DNA of 64,000 nucleotides from Haematococcus lacustris (GCA_030144725.1 JASKMD010000012.1:6248498-6312497); one strand, 5' to 3'. Positions 36,513 through 48,644 are shown, counted from the stretch's first letter. Notes: generated from the letters alone by a model not told the origin. Numbers and translations: made by a program.

Positions 36513-36788
36513 GTGCGCAGCGCCCCTCAACCACTTGCACCACCACCATGTTGCATCCTTAGCACTTCCCTTTTCATCTCCTGGGCAACAAGTCCCCTTG
36601 ATGAACTTAGGGTTGTTAGGTTTGGTTAAGGGAGGCCTGCTAGTAAGACGGGTGTCTTTATAAGAGGGCCTGTGCGTGCTATCTTCCTTGCTGCCTGTCA
36701 AGCCCCTTGCTGTTTGACTCCTGATGGCCGTGGGGCGGCAGGCATGAGCTGTGGCTGGGGTTCATGCTAACAACCTGGCTTATCGTTT

Positions 36789-36921
36789 GCATACCGTATT
36801 GATACGCCTTGTTGGTGATACGCTGATTTGGTGACACAAATCCTATGCTCAAACAATTGGTGATACAATTTGGTGACAAAATGGGTTGGTGAAATCACCA
36901 ACAAGGCATATCAGTACGGTA
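36789..36921. mobile_element. Tiny MITE-like foldback (133 bp)
   Basis: Left arm CATACCGTATTGATACGCCT.. and right arm ..AGGCATATCAGTACGGTA are inverted repeats of about 28 bp with 3-4 mismatches; the centre is AT-rich with gtgataca/ggtgacaa repeats. No gene. Confidence 0.65.
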
Positions 36922-37159
36922 CCATCATCAGCAATCGAAGTGCATGACCGCCTCCTTAGGGCCTTCTAATTTGCATACCATCAGCACACCACAGCCACAA
37001 CCACCTCACCAGCATTATAGGGGTGCATGACCGCCTCCTCAAGGCTGCCTGCCACACTCTCGTCCTTTGATCCATGCACATAGCGTCACCAGACACATAC
37101 AGTACACATCTCCGCTACAACTGAGCAAGGGCTGTGTTATGTAGACGGTCTGAGACCGA

Positions 37160-38115
37160 AGGAAACTGCGTAGTTTCGACCAACACCTAATGCCCCACCC
37201 AAGGCCCGTTCAAAGGTGTGAGATAGATGTCGGCATGAAATGCACACACGCACGCAGCTGCGACACCACCTGGCTTTAAGCTGCTGCAGTTGAGAGCTCG
37301 CATGTTCTAGTACTTTGGCGCTGGCATGCTCCTTGCCCCAATGAGCATAAAGACGCAACATAATGACCAGGCCATCTAGATCCAGTCCCATGACAACCTC
37401 ATCCCCTGTAGTTGTAAATAACCTCACTCCCTGCTGCTGCTGCCCTTGCATGCTCCTGCCCCTGCTGTAGCAGGCTCCTGTGCTCCTGATGCTATTACTG
37501 CACTGCAGATGCCTATCCAGCGCTGCCTAGTGGAGCCACTGCTGCAGCCACTCAGCCCTTCACCCTCACCCGCCCAACCTATGCATGCACCCCCACCACC
37601 AACCCCCACACTGTAAGCGCTGCCACCCACCCTGCCACCCACCCATACTGCGCACCTCACCTCAGCCCTGGCTCCCTCCAAGACCTTGTGCCCGATGTCC
37701 ATGGTCCCTCTTGAGTGTGTTTTGTGTGGGTGTTTGGCACCTGTTTCGTAACCTCTAATGTAAAGTGTAATGTAATGTATGTGACACAAACATCACACCT
37801 GCACTTGTGACAATCAGACGTATATTTGTCACCTGCGTCTCAGCCACAGCTCACTCCTGGACTGGAAGACTAGGCAGCAGCAGCAGCATTGTGTGGGTGG
37901 TGGCAGCAGGTTGTCTGGTGCATGGTGTGGATCATAGCCATGTATAGGTGATAGTGATGGTGGTGATGATGATGATGGTGATGATGGTGATGACCCCATC
38001 GCCCATGATCTCCCTTGCATGTGTGTTGGGTGGGTTTTGGCTACCCATTTTGTGACACATACTGTGAAGTGTTATGTAATGCATGTGACGTACAAGTCAC
38101 ACCTTGCAACCTGTA
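37160..38115. repeat. Transposon terminal fragment, GAT repeats and a 110-bp duplication
   Basis: 37170-37245 (caacacctaatgccccaccc .. gatagatgtcggcatgaaat) matches the terminal sequence of the relic at 14.4 kb. 37935-37993 is a GGTGAT/GAT run. 37717-37830 and 38015-38115 are a diverged duplication (tgtgtgggtgtttgg / taatgtaatg.atgtgac / acacct). If the ectodomain and Hint parts are one gene, this lies in an intron. No exon recognised. Confidence 0.55.
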
Positions 38116-38211
38116 GCATCTGCCCATGACACATGTAGAGCTGTGACGCTCATTTCCTGCTCAATGCCTGACTGCTCCCTGCACCCCATGCTGTGCGCAT
38201 GCTGTGCGCAG

Positions 38212-41200
38212 GCCATCCCCTGGCCCTCCTTTCCCGCCATCACCCTCGCCTGCACCCCCTCCCCCTGCCCCACCCCCTCCAAACCCACCCCCACCCAGCC
38301 CAGCCCCAAGCCCTGCTCCTCCCCCACCTCCCCGTCCTCCTCCCAGCCCCCCTCTACCACCCACCAACAACAACCTGCTGGTTCCACCGGTGCGTTGCCC
38401 ATGATGTGCCTAAGGTCCCATTGCATTGGCTGGCAACCAGCGTGGGCGTTGTGTCAGGGTGTGCTGTGCTTGGCGGCAGACAACAGCGACCCATTCAGTG
38501 TGCTCCTGTGTTCCTGCCTGCAGTCCCCACCTTCACCCTCGCCTCCCCCTCCATCGCCCCACCCACCCTCGCCATCACCCCCCCCACCTTCACCGCCACC
38601 CCCCTCACCTCCCCCTCCGTCACCCCCCCCACCTTCACCACCACCCACCTCACCCTCACCTCCCCCTCCATCACCCCCCCCGCCTTCACCGCCACCCCCC
38701 TCACCTCCCCCTCCATCACCCCCCCCACCTTCACCGCCACCCCCCTCACCCTCACCTCCCCCTCCGTCACCCCCCCCCGCCTTCACCGCCACCCCCCTCA
38801 CCCTCCCCTCCCCCTCCATCCCCCCCCCGGCCTTCACCGCCACCCCCCTCACCCTCACCTCCCCCTCCATCACCCCCCCCCGCCTTCACCGCCACCCCCC
38901 TCACCCTCACCTCCCCCTCCATCACCCCCCCCGCCTTCACCGCCACCCCCCTCACCCTCACCTCCCCCTCTGTCACCCCCCCCCGCCTTCACCGCCACTC
39001 CCCTCACCCTCACCTCCCCCTCTGTCACCCCCCCCCGCCTTCACCGCCACCCCCCTCACCCTCACCTCCCCCTCCATCACCCCCCCCGCCTTCACCGCCA
39101 CCCCCCTCACCCTCACCTCCCCCTCCATCACCCCCCCCACCTTCACCGCCACCCCCCCTCACCCTCACCTCCCCCTCCATCACCCCCCCCCGCCTTCACC
39201 GCCACCCCCCTCACCCTCACCTCCCCCTCTGTCACCCCCCCCGCCTTCACCGCCACCCCCCCTCACCCTCGCCTCCCCCTCCATCACCCCTCTCACCCTC
39301 ACCCTTACCTCCCGCTCCATCACCCCCCCCACCTTCCCCGTCATGCTCTGATCCATATGCCGATCCATATTCCAACCCTCCGTGCGGGGCTTGCCTTCCT
39401 GGCTATCAAAGCGAGAACCTGCTTTGTGTCGTCATCTGCTTTGCTGCATCCACCCGGGTCAAAGTCAAGGCGCCCCAGTTGGGCTCCGCCCCTGGCTCAG
39501 GCTCAGGCACTGGCAAGGCAGTGGAGCAGGCTGCTGCCTCGACACCACGCTGGCTGCACACGGCTTTGGAGGACCTGCGCATTGGTAAGCTCCCGCACCA
39601 TCATGAGCCTCACCCTGCATGCTTTCATCTGCACCCATGCTCCCACATGCTTCCCGTCGACATGCTCCGTCAACATGCTTCCAGGCGGTTGATAAGGAGC
39701 TGTTAAGGAGAGGGGAGGGAACCCCCGATTGATAGCAAGGCTGAATTGACAAAAACACTGATTGATAGTATGCTTTCATCCACACCCATGCTCCCGCATG
39801 CTGCCTGGCTGTGTGGGCCTAGATGTGTCACCATCATGACATAGGCACGCCAGGCTTTAGGGGTCAGGCACAGCCGGCACCACTCATTGCCTGCAAGGCC
39901 AACAGCCTGCACCGGCGCCTGGGCCACACGGTCGAGTGCGAACCTACGTCACACCCCCGGACCTACGTCACACCCCCGTCACACCTAGGTCACAGCCAGT
40001 CTGCCTGCCCTGCCTGGCTTGCCTACCTGCCTGCCTAGACTGTGTACACCACATGCGGGCAACAAGGCAGCCTGTCAACCCAGCCAAACAAGGCCACACG
40101 GGGCCAAGTCAAGTGCACAGCACCCAGGTCCCTGCATGACACCCAGTCTGCCTGCCCTGCATGGCCAGCCTACCTGCCTGATCACCTGCCTGGCTGTGGC
40201 TGGCTGGCTGACAGGCAGCGAGGTGGAGTGCTTGATGCCTGTTGGCAAGGCTGGCGTGGATGCCTCGGGCTCTGCCACCAACACGGCCTACCAGCTGGGC
40301 ACCTGCCACGTCATGTACTATGTAAGCAGCTGGGTTTTCAGTTAGGGCCAGGGTTAGGGTTAGAGAGTGCACCTGGTCATGGCAGCCACCACCAAGTGCT
40401 AAGCAGCATGTGACAACCCCAGGCATGAGTTGGCTGGCTGGCTGGCTTGGCTGGCTGGTCGGTTACCAACTTGTATGCACTCCAGCTTGGACCCCAGGCA
40501 TCTCGCCCATGATCACGCATCCCTGCCGTGCACCCCTCCTTCTGACCAGACTGCTGGCCCTGGTTGCGGTACCGGGGCAGCACACCGGGGTGCATGCATG
40601 CATGAAGGGCAGGCCTGCATGGCTGGCTGCATGGAGTCCTGCCCACTGCCCTGCAGACCCATGCGGTGCGGGCCACCCTGAATCAGACCCGCCTGACCTT
40701 CACCAGGGCCGACGGCAGCACCGGCCAGCTGACCGCCACCCCCAATCACCGCTACCTCCTCCCTGGCCACCCTGTACCCCTGAACCGCCCACCCACCATG
40801 CCCCCAGCTGCTGCTGGCAACCATACATGGGAAGGGGAGCAGGCTGAGGTCCAGGCTGGCCGCCGCTGCCTCTCTGACGTTTCGCATGTGCCAGGTGGCT
40901 GCAAGACCTTTGGCCAGGTGGTGGTGGGCGACCTGGTGCTGCTGAGGGATGAGGGCAGCGGCTGCCTGCACACCAGCACCATCACTGCGGTGGAAACGTG
41001 AGTGGCGCTTGGCTGCGACCCTACTATTCCCTCCAGCTGCTTACACCACAGCACCCCTCACACTGGTCACCCTCACCCTGAGCCATGTGCGCATCTGCAC
41101 AGCCGCCAACACCACATCCAGCCCCCACCTGCAGCAGCCTGCCATAGGGGCCAAAGGTGTGTTTGGCCTCTCCCCTCACCCTGCAGGGTCGAGGAGTATG

Positions 41201-42165
41201 GCAGCTTCACCCCCCTGCTGACAGGCAATGCGCTGCTGTTGCCTGAGGGGGTGGCCACACACACGGTGGCCCGCACAGCCTACCTGATGGGCCTGGCCCC
41301 CTACGAAGCAGCCTTCTCCCAGCGCCTTGCTTCAGATGCGGCACATGCCCAGGAAGCATCGCCCCTGTCTATGCAGCTGCCCACACTGGGCCCGGCAGGC
41401 AGCCAGGCTGTGCCTGTTGTGCGAGCCACCATTGACATGCCAGTGGGAAATTGCAAAGCTCAGCTGACACCTCGGCTTGCTGAGACCTGCGCAGGCCAGG
41501 GACCTAGCCTTGCCCGCCCCTTCCACACTAAACCCTCATGGCGCCTAACCAGCCTGGATTATTCAGCAGCAGGGGCGACATCGTTGCTAGACACAGCCAT
41601 CCATGTGCCGTCCTCGAATCCAGCTGCCCTAAATCAAGCGCAGCCTAAGCCGCAGCTGTCTTGCCCCACCACTGCATCAGCCCTACACCAGCGTGGAGAC
41701 AGTCAGCAGGCAGAAAGCATGGGAGGCATGCCAGTGCCTGCCTCTGACCTGCTGCCCCTGTGGCGCCACTGCTTGGAGCATTGGACTGTGAATGCAAGCC
41801 TCAGCCGCACCTGGCAGCGCTCATCACTGCCCCTGGCCCCGCAGCTCGCCCTGGCCAGCATGGGTCAGCTGCAGCTAGTCAATGAGCCCAGGGCGCCGGA
41901 TGCCTATTTAGACATGGCCAGTGTCCCTGCCCAGCTACAGCCTGCAGTCAGGCAGCTGCTGGGAAGCTGTGTCCAGTTGGGGGCCCGCATGGGGGACTTG
42001 CCGTTCACTTCCCCGGCTGGGCACGTGTTCAAGACGCTGCTGGCCCAGATGGACGAAGAGAGCTTTGCAGCCCTGTCCGCTGTGGCTGTTCAGCAGCAAG
42101 CCAGTAAAAAGGCTCTGTCGCTGTTTGACGTGGTGGCTATGTTCATGCAGAGCATGGCCGACTAA
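38212..42165 (+). CDS. SPPPP-rich (HRGP/pherophorin-like) protein with C-terminal Hint domain
   Basis: Exons: 38212-38389 (PPPPAPPPPNPPPPSP, ending PPTNNNLLVPP), 38524-39594 (SPPPPSPPPP array, Cys-rich spacer PCGACLPGYQ, Hint start), 40215-40321, 40657-40997, 41187-42165. The last four join in phase. Hint features: N-terminal Cys in CFAASTRVKV (about 39439), HTALEDLRIGSEVECL, TXXH motif in LTATPNHRYLLP, VVVGDLVLLRDEGS. Hint domains of hedgehog and inteins self-cleave at that Cys. The tail begins VEEYGSFTPLLTGNALLLPEG and ends FMQSMAD, about 300 aa with no family I know. The SPPPP part is a rod typical of algal wall proteins. It enters in frame but must shift by one base before the Hint frame; the breaks fall at 7-9 C runs (38770-39240), so sequencing error, assembly error or pseudogenisation are all possible. 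Likely secreted; no upstream signal peptide identified. Confidence 0.7.
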
Positions 42166-42285
42166 GCCAAGCCACAGCAGGCACTCCTCGCCTGCAGAGT
42201 GGTTGAACAGGCGTAGCATGGACAATGTTTCCTTAAAACATAACCTTGCATGCTGAACTGTGCACAGCTGAGCATCCCTACATTC

Positions 42286-42500
42286 TTCATGTCATGGAAG
42301 CTGAGCACGTGACTTTGTTTAGCTACCGTGCACTCCGCTGAAGCCTTGACCCCATCATGTTTGGGCTTCGTTCAAGTCCTTTAACTTTTTGACTTACCGC
42401 GATAGCCTCAGCTACCCTTCACTAACGCGTGGTGCGATGCGCAGGCCTGGCACGGATTGGATGCTTGTTATGTTATGGAAGCTGAGCACGTGAGCAAGAT
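42286..42500. repeat. Flanked repeat: atggaagctgagcacgtga pair around a dispersed block
   Basis: tatggaagctgagcacgtga-like text occurs at about 42293 and 42475. Between them, 42395-42462 (gacttaccgcgatagcctca .. ggcctggcacggattgg) is found again at 53706-53780. This looks like a small dispersed repeat between the Hint gene and the J-protein gene. Confidence 0.65.
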
Positions 42501-42914
42501 TGTGTCGCAAGATTTGAACCCATCGGTATAATGAAGTACATTTGTGTGTGTGTATATATGCTGCGGAATGGGGCCTTCACGTACCTAGGACCGCCCTTGC
42601 ACACCTCCTCCGCACCTCTTCCGTGGAGCAAATGTCGTCATACAGACACTATTTACCCGCCCCAGCCACCGCCAACGTCGTTGGCAACAACCGGCTTCCG
42701 GCCAGGAAAGACCCCTGATTCGGAGTCAAAATATTCGACGCTTCACCTGCAGATCGCACAGAGGGTGTTAAGAGCCACTGTGCGCCTAGTAGTAGCAGAC
42801 AATCACAATGTGGGCAGGGTCAACAAAACTGATGACATGCGGCGGCTTGCTTGCGCGGGGTGCAAGATGCAAGCGTAAATATAGCAGTGCGCGGAAGCCA
42901 GCGCTTGCGCACCG

Positions 42915-45900
42915 ATGGCTTCTGGCCAATCGGAGCTTAGCCGCCATGAGGCATTGGCAATCCTAGGCGTGCAGGTTTGCCCCGTGGCGCCGCGTAGTGG
43001 CAGAGCATGCCGCTGTCGCATCAATACAAGCAGCCCACTGCTGTAAACTACTGCAGGAAGGGGTGAGCACCGCGGATCTCCGTCGTGCCTTCAAAGCGCG
43101 CGCTCTGCAGAGGTGCCCTTCCCGTCGCATACTCTTACTCCGTGCAGCTCATCAGCTATGCAGCGTTGGACCTCCCTGCGTGCAGTCACCCAGACAAGAC
43201 CAGGCAGCATGTCTCCGCCTCAGACGCAGCCTTCAAGCGCCTGGTGTCAGCCTACCAGTGCCTCACACAGCCCGCTGCAGCCAAGACATGGTGAGGAAAG
43301 GTTGGCCTCCTGGTGCAGAGCATCAGCAGCCATAGCGGGCGTTGGAGAAGTATAACAGGGAACGCAACAGATGCTTGACTGGACTGGGAATTGTATCAGA
43401 GAAAGCAACAGCTGGCTCAGGGCATATGCAAATGCCTTTGTAGTGGTTCTACTATGGCTGCTGCTGCCGGTATAGCCAGCCTGATAAGTCCGCAGGAACA
43501 AAGAAAGCAAGCTGTGCTGTGTGCTGGTGGGCAGCCAATCTCGCCAGTGCTGCTGCTGCTGCTGCACTCAGGGCTGAGCTGGACATGTCAGACATCCTCA
43601 GCGACGCATTCTTTGCTGAGGCCTTTGCCCAGGAGCTGCCGGCCTTTGAGATGATGTACATGTGTGTGTGGGGCACGGAGGAGGAGAGGAGCAGGGGCTG
43701 ACGGGGGCAGCAGGCAAGGCCAGGGACAGATCTACAGGCCAGGGCTAGAGGCCAGGGCTAGAGGCGACGTGGGAGGACCGGGAAGCCTGGGGGGCCTTTG
43801 GGGTCAGGGCTGCTGCTTGAGGGGCGGTGCCAGAGGTGCCCCTCTTGGGTGTGGGTGTGGTTCTTGCATGGCTCTGGCCCTGACCAGGTTCTGCATGTGC
43901 TGAGTACTACCAAACAGCAGCATAGCGTCAGAACGGGATATCTATGGGTTTGGGGGAGGGAGGTGCACCAGAGCTGGTGAATGCTGCAGGCTGGTCAGCC
44001 CTGTTGCCCATCACCCTACCCCACCTTAACTCACCCCCATTCATCAGAGCCCACCAACCCCTATCCCACCTACACCTACCCTACACACCCCACCCCATAT
44101 GCCTGTCACTTAACCCTTACCCCACTTAAACCATGCTATGATATACTGAGCTGTGATTTGTGCATAACGGGCAAAACGAAAAGACAAACACTGCTACACA
44201 CCCCACCCCATATGCCTGTCACTTGCCTGGGCAGTCGCCTGATCTGGCTGGTCTGCCACCTGCGCTGCAGCCATACCCATATGCCCTCTGCGCCTGGCCA
44301 GGTGGCCATGCCTTCCCCCACACCACCTCCTCACCACCACCACACCAGCTCGGCAGTCGCCTGTCCTGCAGCTGCTCTAAAGGCTGACATGCAGCCGCCC
44401 GACAGCACCCACCCTGACACAGGGCAGCATCAGCTTCCATGCTCAGAGGACACAGCAGGTCAACAAGTATTGCCACTGCATGGGAGTGAGCAGTTAAAAC
44501 AGAAGGAGGAGGAGGGGCACTCATACACAGAGCAGCAGCAGGGGCAGCAGCAGGGGCAGCAGCAGCAGGGGCAGCCGGGCATGGTGAGCAGTGTGTCACA
44601 GGCAGTGCAGGGGCCCATGCCTCGCATCTGGGCGGATGAGTTGCCGAGTCAGACGGGGCTGAGGGATGCAACATGGCGCAGGATCCATGAAGCCGTGCAG
44701 CGCAAAGCGGAGAAAGCCAGAGGTGCGGGGGTAAAGGTCAGGGGCAGAGCAAAGAGTGAGATGTGTCTCCTAGTCGACCTTAGTGTCACGAGCTGGACAC
44801 CACCAGGGTGTGCGCCGGGTCAGCCCTGGGTCAGCGCTGGACAGGCCTCTGCTGTGCTTTTGTGCTACAAGCTGGCAACCACATCCCTTCAATGAAGGTA
44901 GTAACTCGGCAACTTCTTCCCACTTTTACTGACTCGAACACCCACCACCTGCTTCCCCTGGCTCCCCTGCCCCTGCTACCTTCACGACTGGCCTCTCGCT
45001 TGCACCCACTCACAGTCCCCCTCCCCCTCACTACCTTCCTCTGTGCTGCATATGACCTCTTCCCTCCACCCGCCAGCCCACCCTCCCCTTCTCTCCCTCC
45101 CTATGCAGCCTTCACCCTTGACTCATGCCCCCTCCCCTCCCCTGTCCTGCCCCATGCAGCACGAGCAGCCGGCCAGGTGCCCAGCAAGCCTCATCGCCGT
45201 TTCCTACACCGGCAAGCCCAGCGCTGGTCCCTGCTGTGGGCCCTCCTGGCTGACCTGCTGCGCCCAGACCCCGCCGCCTTTGTGTTGGTGGACGAACAGG
45301 AGCGCATCGTGTGCATCGCACCCTCCACCTCCTCAGGCCCCTCTCGGGCCTTGGTGCCCTTTGAGCAGCCTGGCCGCCAGCAGCGGCTGCAAGCCTCGCT
45401 CCAGGGTGAGGGGCTGCAGCTTGCTGCACAGCCTGCAGCCTGTGCAGGTGGAGGGGCAGGGATGGTGTGCCTAGACTCTGTAGCACAGGGTCTGACGCTC
45501 ACAAGGCCAGGGAAGCTGGGGCCGCAGGCTGGGCTGTTGAATGCAATGCCTGAACCAGATGCTGGTATCGGCAGCCAAGGTTGTGGAGCAGCAGCAGCAG
45601 CAGCAGTGCTTGCAGCAGCGGGGCCAGGGGCCCCAGCAGCTGTCAGGGAGCGCGCAACAGTTGGGGCAGGGGTAGGGACAGCAGCAGCAAAAGAGGAGCC
45701 CACTACAGCTGGGCCAGGAGAGGGGGAGGTCACCTCATCAGCAGAATCAACAGTCGATGCAGCGCCAGAAGCGAAGGCACCAGCTGCGGGCCAGTCGGGT
45801 GCCAGCTCCTCTGTTCACGTCATTCCTGTGACCACCTTCATCGCTCTGCCGCGGCATAAGCAGCGGCACGCCCTGGCCGCACGGCCTGCCTCGGGCCAGC

Positions 45901-46160
45901 CGCCAGTGCTTGAGGGATGCCGGCAGCCATCTGCGACCTCATCGCAGCAGCACGGTCACGGTAGTGACATGTCGGGGAGCGAGTGCGGAGCCACAGCGGT
46001 CTTGGCGCTGTATTCTGCGGTGCCGGGTCAAAAGGATGTGGCAGTACCGGGCTTGGACCTGACGACGCTGAGGCGGCGCACCAGCCTGCGCTTCTACTGG
46101 ATGTGGGCCAAGCGGATGCTGGTGGCCAAGGCGGTGCTGATGCTCTTGCGGCAGCGATGA
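42915..46160 (+). CDS. J-domain (DnaJ/HSP40) protein with long novel C-terminus
   Basis: The J domain stimulates Hsp70 ATPase. Exons: 42915-42974, 43057-43112, 43186-43290, then unresolved exons (one around 43510-43660 with ELDMSDILSDAFFAEAFAQELPAFEMM), about 44372-44722, and about 45159-46160 (stop). The J domain reads HEALAILGVQ, STADLRRAFKARALQSHPDK, AAFKRLVSAYQCL. The HPD tripeptide is created across the splice at 43112/43186, with spacing exactly as in DnaJ. There is no Gly/Phe region or DnaJ zinc finger, so it is a class C J protein. The C-terminal half includes RIWADELPSQTGLRDATWRR, RWSLLWALLADLLRP and a hydrophobic/basic end (SLRFYWMWAKRMLVAKAVLM) that may be a membrane or amphipathic helix. 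Partner Hsp70 unknown. Exon structure between 43291 and 44371 is uncertain. Confidence 0.75.
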
Positions 46161-47700
46161 GGGCATCCTCCCAGCAGGCAAACCTGACACACAATCTCAC
46201 TCGACAAGTACAACCAGGCGCAGCTCAATAAAAAGGCTGTCGGGGCCCGCATTTGAGACAACACCTATTACGACAGAAAATGCAAGCTAGGCCACTCACC
46301 CCCCTCCAAAGCTGTGGGGCGTCTTCCTGGCTGCGGTGCTGGCAAGGGTGAAGGCTTGCAGTTAGCGGGCAGTGATCGGCAGCCTGCTGCTGGGTTGCTT
46401 GTGCGCAACCTGCTCACCTTTCACGTGACCTAATCGTGCCGGTCATGAGACGTTGTTTGAGCGTTTGAGTCTGAGTGAGGGTCATAGCCACGTATGGCCG
46501 TGCCAGTAGTTTTCTGCCATTGAGCATGTGTACATAGTGTTGCAGAGCTCACTGGTTCATACAACGGTCAACAACTTCGTTCTGTGCCACTCCTATATTC
46601 TCGTACTACATACTGGCAAACCATCACGCTCATGCATGTCACCATACTCTCACCGGTGCCCATGCAAATAGTCAGGCGCGGTAGCAGTCAGTGGGCAGCA
46701 GCTGCAGCTGCAGCAGCCCCTTCAGTGGGGAACAACAGTCAATAGCAGCAGCAGCCCCTTGAAGGGGTCTGTATCCTTGCGCACCATCTGGAGATGTTCT
46801 TGTGCTGCCAGATAGCGGACAGTCACATGTCAAACGAGTCCATGCATACCCCGGGTCCAGCTCACTAAACCTCCCGCAGGCCAGTGCGCTCAACAGACTG
46901 CTCTATAAACATTCGCTGCGGCGTTTGTACAGCCCATGCCCTTTGGGCGTCTGGAGTGATGGGTGAAGGCTACCTGCGCATCCTCCACCACACGTCATCA
47001 TTGCTGTCATGCTCACACCACCAGTGTAGCCAGGCCAAGCTGGGCGCTGAGTAGCTGAGCCTGAATCATCCACACAACCGACTGCCCCCTACGATCCTTG
47101 TTCCAGATCCAGCTGGGCGCACCAGCGTAGCCGGGCCCGTCACTGCGTTCATATGACAAAATGCTTGACTGTGGGTAATCTCACTCTGCTACACACGCAC
47201 GCCCACTGCCCCTCCAATCCGTCTTCATGCCATCACGTGACAGCCATGGGCCTGCCTTGTACAGCCCTGCCTGTCACGGCCCGAGGCGGAAAGGAGCAGG
47301 AGCGGTAAAGAAGAGTGTGAGGTCAGGTCAGGGGCTGGTCTTGCCCAGTGCCTCGTCACCTGCAGCCACACCCAACAGCCGGTACAAAGTAGTATTTTGA
47401 ACACTGAGGAGGCAGGGCCTGGGTGGAGACAAGCCAACCTCCTAAGGCAACGGCAAGAAAGAGACTCTGGTCTGAAGGCAGCGGAGGGAGGCAAACCGCC
47501 AAGTGCAGACAGTACCCTGACCAGAGCTGTGGGTTGCTACCTGAGTGTCCACCCAAGGCCAAGCAGCAGCAGCCCAAAAGGTATCATCTGCTCAATTACA
47601 TGTCACATGGCTGCTGGATTGAAGAGAAAAGAGCTCCTTCACTACTTTGATCAACAAGGTGGGCAGCGGGAGGTGGCTGCCACTCTCATTGTCGGTCACG
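46161..47700. other. Intergenic or unresolved; no gene recognised
   Basis: Downstream of the J-protein stop (AATAAA-like text at about 46227). Short CAG-rich patch at 46680-46760. Several small ORFs on both strands lack consistent splice phase. The 3' exons of the minus-strand gene at 48.0-48.6 kb may lie here. Confidence 0.4.
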
Positions 47701-47704
47701 ATGG

Positions 47705-47730
47705 CGACGACTGCTGCTGCTACTGCGGCA

Positions 47731-47763
<33 letters not shown>
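47705..47763. repeat. CTG trinucleotide run
   Basis: Interrupted, then about 10 pure CTG units (47731-47763). On the minus strand it reads poly-Ala, Ser or Gln and could sit in an exon or intron of the neighbouring minus-strand gene. Confidence 0.85.
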
Positions 47764-47764
<1 letters not shown>

Positions 47765-48020
47765 ATCACACAGCCTCTGCTGCTGCTACCACTCCTCAAG
47801 TCTCCAGACACACCTGACCCTTTATCTATCCATTCACCGCAACTGCAACAGATCCACAGGGCTAGGAGGCTAGGAGGGGTGCTGCCATGCAGCAGTTCAC
47901 TAGCGTCAGGGGTGTGAGGCTCTGCTTCTATGCAACGGGAGGATGCATGCCGGCCTGTGAGATACAAGAGGTGCTGAGAGGGGTGTGCACAGCCAGATGC
48001 ACAGCAGCCCCGCATCTCAC

Positions 48021-48644
48021 CTGGCAGGCCAGCTGGCATGTCCCCTGCCTCCCCGGCCTCCTCAGACTCGCCCACGTCCTCGTCGTCCTCATGCACCTGA
48101 ACACCATGGCGAGCATGGGAGTGTTATTGCAATGAGCAGACAATCAAGTCGGGGCGAACACTTAGGTCTGATTGGTGCTGCAGCGGCATTGTCAACTGCA
48201 GAGCTGTGTCAGAAACAGGGGAGGTGCTCAGTGAGTGTCACACAAAGGAGGTGGCATAGTGAGATGCCACACAGGTACACCAGTGGCCCTGCAGGGGTCA
48301 GGCATGATGGGCGGTAGTTGGTCTGATGCACATGCTTGACTATGGAACTGGGAGGGCTGCGGATATAGAGGGTGGTTAGCCATTTGTTGACGGGCACTTA
48401 CCTTGGAACTCGCAACTTGCGCGGGTGGAGGTGTTCCCGGCGCACTGCCAGTCGCAGCTGCCTGCTCATCTGCCAGGCTGGTGGGCTGCTGGCCCTCGGA
48501 CACTGCGGCGTCTCTGTCTGTCCCAAAGCTCGACGTGCTCGAGGGGGCCCCTTCAGCCATTGCGTGTGCGCGTGTCGGCAGCCGGACTGCGCAGCAAGGG
48601 CTTGCTATAGGTCGTTGGTCTCGCTGACGTCTCTGTGATGCCAT
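48021..48644 (-). CDS. Unrecognised acidic protein, two 5' exons only
   Basis: Exon 48644-48402 starts MASQRRQRDQRP and runs through EGAPSSTSSFGTDRDAAVSE to APGTPPPAQVASSK with donor GTAAGT. Exon 48096-48021 follows in phase (VHEDDEDVGESEEAGEAGDM, donor GTGAGA). In-frame ATGs further upstream (about 48726) are possible. Composition is hydrophilic and probably disordered, rich in Ser, Ala, Glu and Asp; no domain recognised. It lies downstream of FAHD1 on the same strand. The remaining exons were not located. Confidence 0.45.
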
